A stretch of 64,000 nucleotides of DNA from an uncultured Clostridia bacterium (GTDB taxonomy: Bacteria; Bacillota; Clostridia; UBA1381; UBA9506): assembly GCA_934438075.1 (NCBI GenBank), contig CAKSBF010000005.1:1-64000 (forward strand). Reading direction: 5' to 3'. Of this stretch, positions 61,200-64,000 are shown piece after piece. Under the pieces are notes generated by a model. It made no database searches. It was not told the origin of the DNA and was given only the letters and a program-made list of their open reading frames with translations. The position numbers and the translations under genes were made by a program. The stretch's first letter is position 1. Every line of letters starts with the position of its first letter.

Positions 61200-63230
61200 T
61201 TAGTAAATTCGAATTGTATAAACACATGGTGTATTGCCGGATATTTTATAAAAGCCGATTCGGACCATATTTTCTCCCTTGGTCTCTTCATATGTAAACG
61301 TAAATTCTTTCACATCATTAGTCGGCTCATGTATACGCCGGCATAGACCTGCAATTTTTACCTCCATATCCAATCCGTCACCCAAAGAGCCGGCAGATAT
61401 TTTTATAACATTTTTAGCGTTTGGCTTAATACGAAGCAGATAGCTGAACCAGCCATGCGCATTAACCGTGCACCATTGTGTCCCTCTGCTGCTTCCTGCC
61501 AAGCGGCACAAGCCATGTTCATTTAAGAGGGTATCACTGAAATTAACTTCCTTCTGAAGTTTGTGTCCCTCCGCAGCGCCTCCACAAATAACAAAATCTA
61601 TAAGCTCTGTATCGCAGCTATGAACCTCTAACTCTTGCTTTTCCCGATAAAAACTGTTTCTGACTTCATCCGCAAATTGTTCTATATAGTCAAACTGCGG
61701 CTCATTTTCAGCAACCGACGGACTTTTTAATCCAATAAAATTTTCTCCCAAAAGGTCGATTGCCTCATTTTTCTTATGTAACAAATGAACACATTCATCT
61801 TCAAAAAGGGTGATATATTTTTCGTTTCTTGTCTCAAAATATGAAATATAATTTTTCAGAATCTTTGCAAGTGACTCCCAAATTTGCGCTGCTGCTTTTA
61901 AATTTGCAAACTGAATCCAAAGTTGCTGATACTGTCCGGGTTCCATTTTGCTCTTCAGACTTTGAAGTTTAAAGAACAAATCTGCCGCGCACTGCACCGC
62001 TTGCTCCTTTTCCTTCAGCAAACTTTCTGTGCTGCCCCGCTGATAAATTTTCGGTATGAACCACTCGTTGGAATCAATATTATAATTTTCCCTCATAAGT
62101 TCAAAATAATAATGATTTTTACAGTGATTTAGGCTAGGAAAGAAACTTTGCTCATTAAAATAGTAACCGTTTAAATAAATTATTTTTATTACAACCTGTT
62201 CTGTTTCTTCCATCAACCGGAGCAATTCCTCTGCCGCCTGCGGATATTTTTTCTCAAAAAAATTCCGAATAGCATCATCCGCACTCCGTCCGTTCATATA
62301 TGCTTTTGCAATTGCCAGATTCACCTCATTTACGTCACCAAAAAGACAGCCTCCTGCCCTGTCAATGCGCAAAACATAACCCTCCGGTGTAAATCTCCCG
62401 CAATATTCGAATCTTTGCTTTAAATGTTCTTTCAACATGAGAGGATAATAACCCATACCAAAAAATTCACCATAAATATCTCCCTCAACAAGCAACGGAT
62501 TATTCCTGATTTTCGAAAAAAAGGCATTGCCGGGTAAAGTCAAACTCCAGTCAAACTGTGTCCACTTATCCATAACAAGAAGTTTGTCCGATATGTTTTC
62601 ATAAGCGCTCATCAACATTTCATAATCATCTTCCACACTGGCAAACGGTCTTACAATCAACTCTTTTCCCAGCGCTTTACATGTCTGAAACAGAATCTCC
62701 GTAACATATTTTACACGCTCCAGCTTGCCCAGTTTTTGATCCCTAAGTTTCAGAAGAGGTATTCTCGTCTCATGAAGTGTGAGAATAATGCCGTCCATTT
62801 TAGGATACGATGCGAAAAAGTCAGCCAATTTATTCTCCAGAAAGTCACGCACTAACGGGTGTGTTACTTCTATATCTCCATAAGAATTTAAACATTCCGG
62901 ATATACCGCTCCAAAATTGCCGGGTAATTCCAATTCATGGTGCCACAAATACATTTTAATGCCATAATGTTTTGCCTGTTCGCATGCGGCATTAACTGCA
63001 TCCAAGGCATTTTTAAGGTACGTTTCATCCTTTTCACCGTTAAATCTGCTGTATTTCCGATACAATGTTATGCCGTCAATATTACCTTTAACCGGATTAT
63101 GAATCGGACCGTTAATCTGAATATGATTAAAACCATTTTCCTTTGCATAATCTACCGCATGCAGCAAATAATCTTTTTTTACATCAACGGGATTACACAC
63201 ATTGAGTCCCTTAATCTTCGTTTTGCACAT
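61200..63230 (-). CDS. TIM-barrel protein of carbohydrate locus, possible glycoside hydrolase
   Basis: I do not recognise this 676-aa protein firmly. It lacks a signal peptide. The N-terminal half looks like a TIM barrel (YAKENGFNHIQINGPIHN, HYGIKMYLWHHELELPGNFG, YPKMDGIILTLHETRI, GKELIVRPFASVEDD, LVEGDIYGEFFGMGYYP), reminiscent of alpha-glucuronidase-type (GH67/GH115) barrels. A helical middle and a beta-rich C-terminal domain (about 560-676) follow. His-Glu in WHHELE and Glu in GDIYGEF are candidate catalytic residues. It starts at ATG behind AAAGGAGCAG and heads a two-gene operon with the GH106-like enzyme, so a shared glycan substrate is likely. Confidence 0.65.
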   Translation of the reverse strand: MCKTKIKGLNVCNPVDVKKDYLLHAVDYAKENGFNHIQINGPIHNPVKGNIDGITLYRKYSRFNGEKDETYLKNALDAVNAACEQAKHYGIKMYLWHHELELPGNFGAVYPECLNSYGDIEVTHPLVRDFLENKLADFFASYPKMDGIILTLHETRIPLLKLRDQKLGKLERVKYVTEILFQTCKALGKELIVRPFASVEDDYEMLMSAYENISDKLLVMDKWTQFDWSLTLPGNAFFSKIRNNPLLVEGDIYGEFFGMGYYPLMLKEHLKQRFEYCGRFTPEGYVLRIDRAGGCLFGDVNEVNLAIAKAYMNGRSADDAIRNFFEKKYPQAAEELLRLMEETEQVVIKIIYLNGYYFNEQSFFPSLNHCKNHYYFELMRENYNIDSNEWFIPKIYQRGSTESLLKEKEQAVQCAADLFFKLQSLKSKMEPGQYQQLWIQFANLKAAAQIWESLAKILKNYISYFETRNEKYITLFEDECVHLLHKKNEAIDLLGENFIGLKSPSVAENEPQFDYIEQFADEVRNSFYREKQELEVHSCDTELIDFVICGGAAEGHKLQKEVNFSDTLLNEHGLCRLAGSSRGTQWCTVNAHGWFSYLLRIKPNAKNVIKISAGSLGDGLDMEVKIAGLCRRIHEPTNDVKEFTFTYEETKGENMVRIGFYKISGNTPCVYTIRIY

Positions 63231-63260
63231 TTTTATGCTCTGCTCCTTTTCCCCATCTTA

Positions 63261-63313
63261 ATATAAAACAATCGCCGCAATTTAAAATCATTTTACGATC
63301 ATGCGGCGATTGT
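63261..63313 (-). terminator. Intrinsic terminator of the right-edge gene
   Basis: On the minus strand ACAATCGCCGCA pairs with TGCGGCGATTGT around a long AT-rich loop, followed by TTTTATATT. It separates the right-edge gene from the two-gene hydrolase operon. Confidence 0.8.
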
Positions 63314-63353
63314 CTGCTGTTATATTATATTTTCAATAACAACAGCCAGTTTT

Positions 63354-64000
63354 TTATTGATATACCACCGCTGCCGTCGGACCTGCTGTTGTAGCGTAAA
63401 TAAATACAAGATCATCTTTTTCAATTTCCGCCGCAGATATTGCTGCAGCGCTCTTACGATTGACATCATAACGTATCAGCCGTGCCCCGCCCAAACGGTA
63501 CAAGCGCTGCGCGTCTCCCTGCTGCATAAATGCCTGTGCCTGATAATTATATGTTTTCCACTTGGTTTTTCCCAGGATGCCATCATTCATTACATCAAGC
63601 ACCCGTACAAAACCTGCATAACTTGTACCATAATAGTAAAATTCCGGCGGTGCCGCTGTTTTCTGATGAGGCCAGCTTTCGTTTAAATATAAACCGCTCT
63701 CGGTTTCTGATAAATACGGCAGGCGATTTCTGAACAACACCTCAAGAATTGTTGCTTTTCCGTCCGCATTGACACTGTAACGAATTACATCCCCCGGCTC
63801 AAGTTTGGTAATATCCATATACGCCTTATTTTTATCATAAGAAACGCCGTCTACCAAAACCTGATCCATGCATGCAGTATCATTTTTATCCGTAATCGCA
63901 CACTGTGTAAACACTTTCAAATCATCAACGTTCGGAAACAGTGACACTTCCGCGCCATCAGCAAAAACAGTCAGCTTTGTTGCCATGTTGCCTTCTTTAT
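63354..64000 (-). CDS. Hypothetical protein, probably the C-terminal part of a larger (surface?) protein
   Basis: The frame is open to the window edge, so the gene is probably cut. An ATG at 63986 has only a modest AAAGAAGG upstream, and the sequence after it (ATKLTVFADGAEVSLFP) looks like the inside of a beta-rich protein, with no signal peptide. The remaining 210 residues hold short beta-domain patterns (LEPGDVIRYSVNADGKATILEVLF and IEKDDLVFIYATTAGPTAAVVYQ). I associate such endings with large clostridial SLH or copper-amine-oxidase-like surface proteins, but this is weak. It ends in its own terminator. Confidence 0.5.
   Translation of the reverse strand, partial: KEGNMATKLTVFADGAEVSLFPNVDDLKVFTQCAITDKNDTACMDQVLVDGVSYDKNKAYMDITKLEPGDVIRYSVNADGKATILEVLFRNRLPYLSETESGLYLNESWPHQKTAAPPEFYYYGTSYAGFVRVLDVMNDGILGKTKWKTYNYQAQAFMQQGDAQRLYRLGGARLIRYDVNRKSAAAISAAEIEKDDLVFIYATTAGPTAAVVYQ

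Noticed and set aside
1..64000. CRISPR array, tRNA, rRNA or transposase genes
   Set aside because: I looked for regularly spaced repeats, cloverleaf ends, rRNA core sequences and transposase motifs and saw none that I could support.

Overview
The window reads as a chromosome segment from an anaerobic, endospore-forming, fermentative member of the Clostridia (Firmicutes/Bacillota). The evidence is Spo0A, a YtxC-type sporulation protein, a SpoVB-like flippase next to mazG and hup, a SPOCS/LysM protein, GatCAB, strong AGGAGG-type ribosome binding sites, two different [FeFe]-hydrogenases, hybrid-cluster protein, and SLH and dockerin surface proteins. No rRNA, tRNA, prophage, insertion sequence or CRISPR array is recognisable.

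Layout. 0-8.6 kb: mixed-strand genes (DJ-1-like protein, a DUF6873-like protein, ytxC, SPOCS-LysM protein, a conserved Cys-rich clostridial protein, a polysaccharide flippase, spo0A). 8.9-10.7 kb: a small thioredoxin-fold ferredoxin-like protein coupled to a monomeric group-B-like [FeFe]-hydrogenase. 11.4-27.1 kb: a long plus-strand housekeeping block with two half-length TSUP permeases, a YqeG phosphatase, dxs, a U32 protein, a YesL-like protein, a Gph-like HAD phosphatase, a DUF1015 protein, gatCAB, mnmE, a SpoVB-like flippase, mazG and hup. 27.2-28.7 kb: a DUF1846 protein on the minus strand.

28.9-43.6 kb is the most unusual region. Four large secreted minus-strand proteins lie here: an SLH protein with many chitobiase/hexosaminidase-C-type repeats, two paralogous dockerin proteins with predicted beta-helical bodies, and a cohesin-like/dockerin/FN3/SLH protein. 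They lie downstream of a TetR regulator. Upstream of tetR is a 242-bp segment bounded by two identical 29-bp sites in inverted orientation. The sites have the 11-6-11 layout and CATAA/TTATG core of Xer/dif sites. The segment holds a consensus promoter (TTGACA, 17 bp, TATAAT) and a bidirectional terminator, and a tyrosine recombinase gene is immediately adjacent. In the sequenced orientation the promoter points away from tetR. I read this as a phase-variable promoter switch caught in the OFF state, controlling tetR and probably the surface-protein genes behind it. This is inference and needs a test for the opposite orientation.

43.8-48.9 kb: a minus-strand operon for a trimeric NAD-linked, probably electron-bifurcating hydrogenase (hydC, ATP-binding protein, 2Fe-2S protein, hydB, hydA), with a Rex-type operator and a second AT-rich palindrome upstream. 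49.3-54.1 kb: an AEC transporter, a D,D-carboxypeptidase, hpf with a sigmaB-type promoter sequence, and hcp. 54.2-63.2 kb: a carbohydrate locus of cytoplasmic enzymes (ceramidase-like protein, sugar isomerase/epimerase, Gfo/Idh/MocA dehydrogenase, GH106-like hydrolase, a TIM-barrel protein of unknown specificity) around an AraC-type activator. The right edge cuts a further minus-strand gene.
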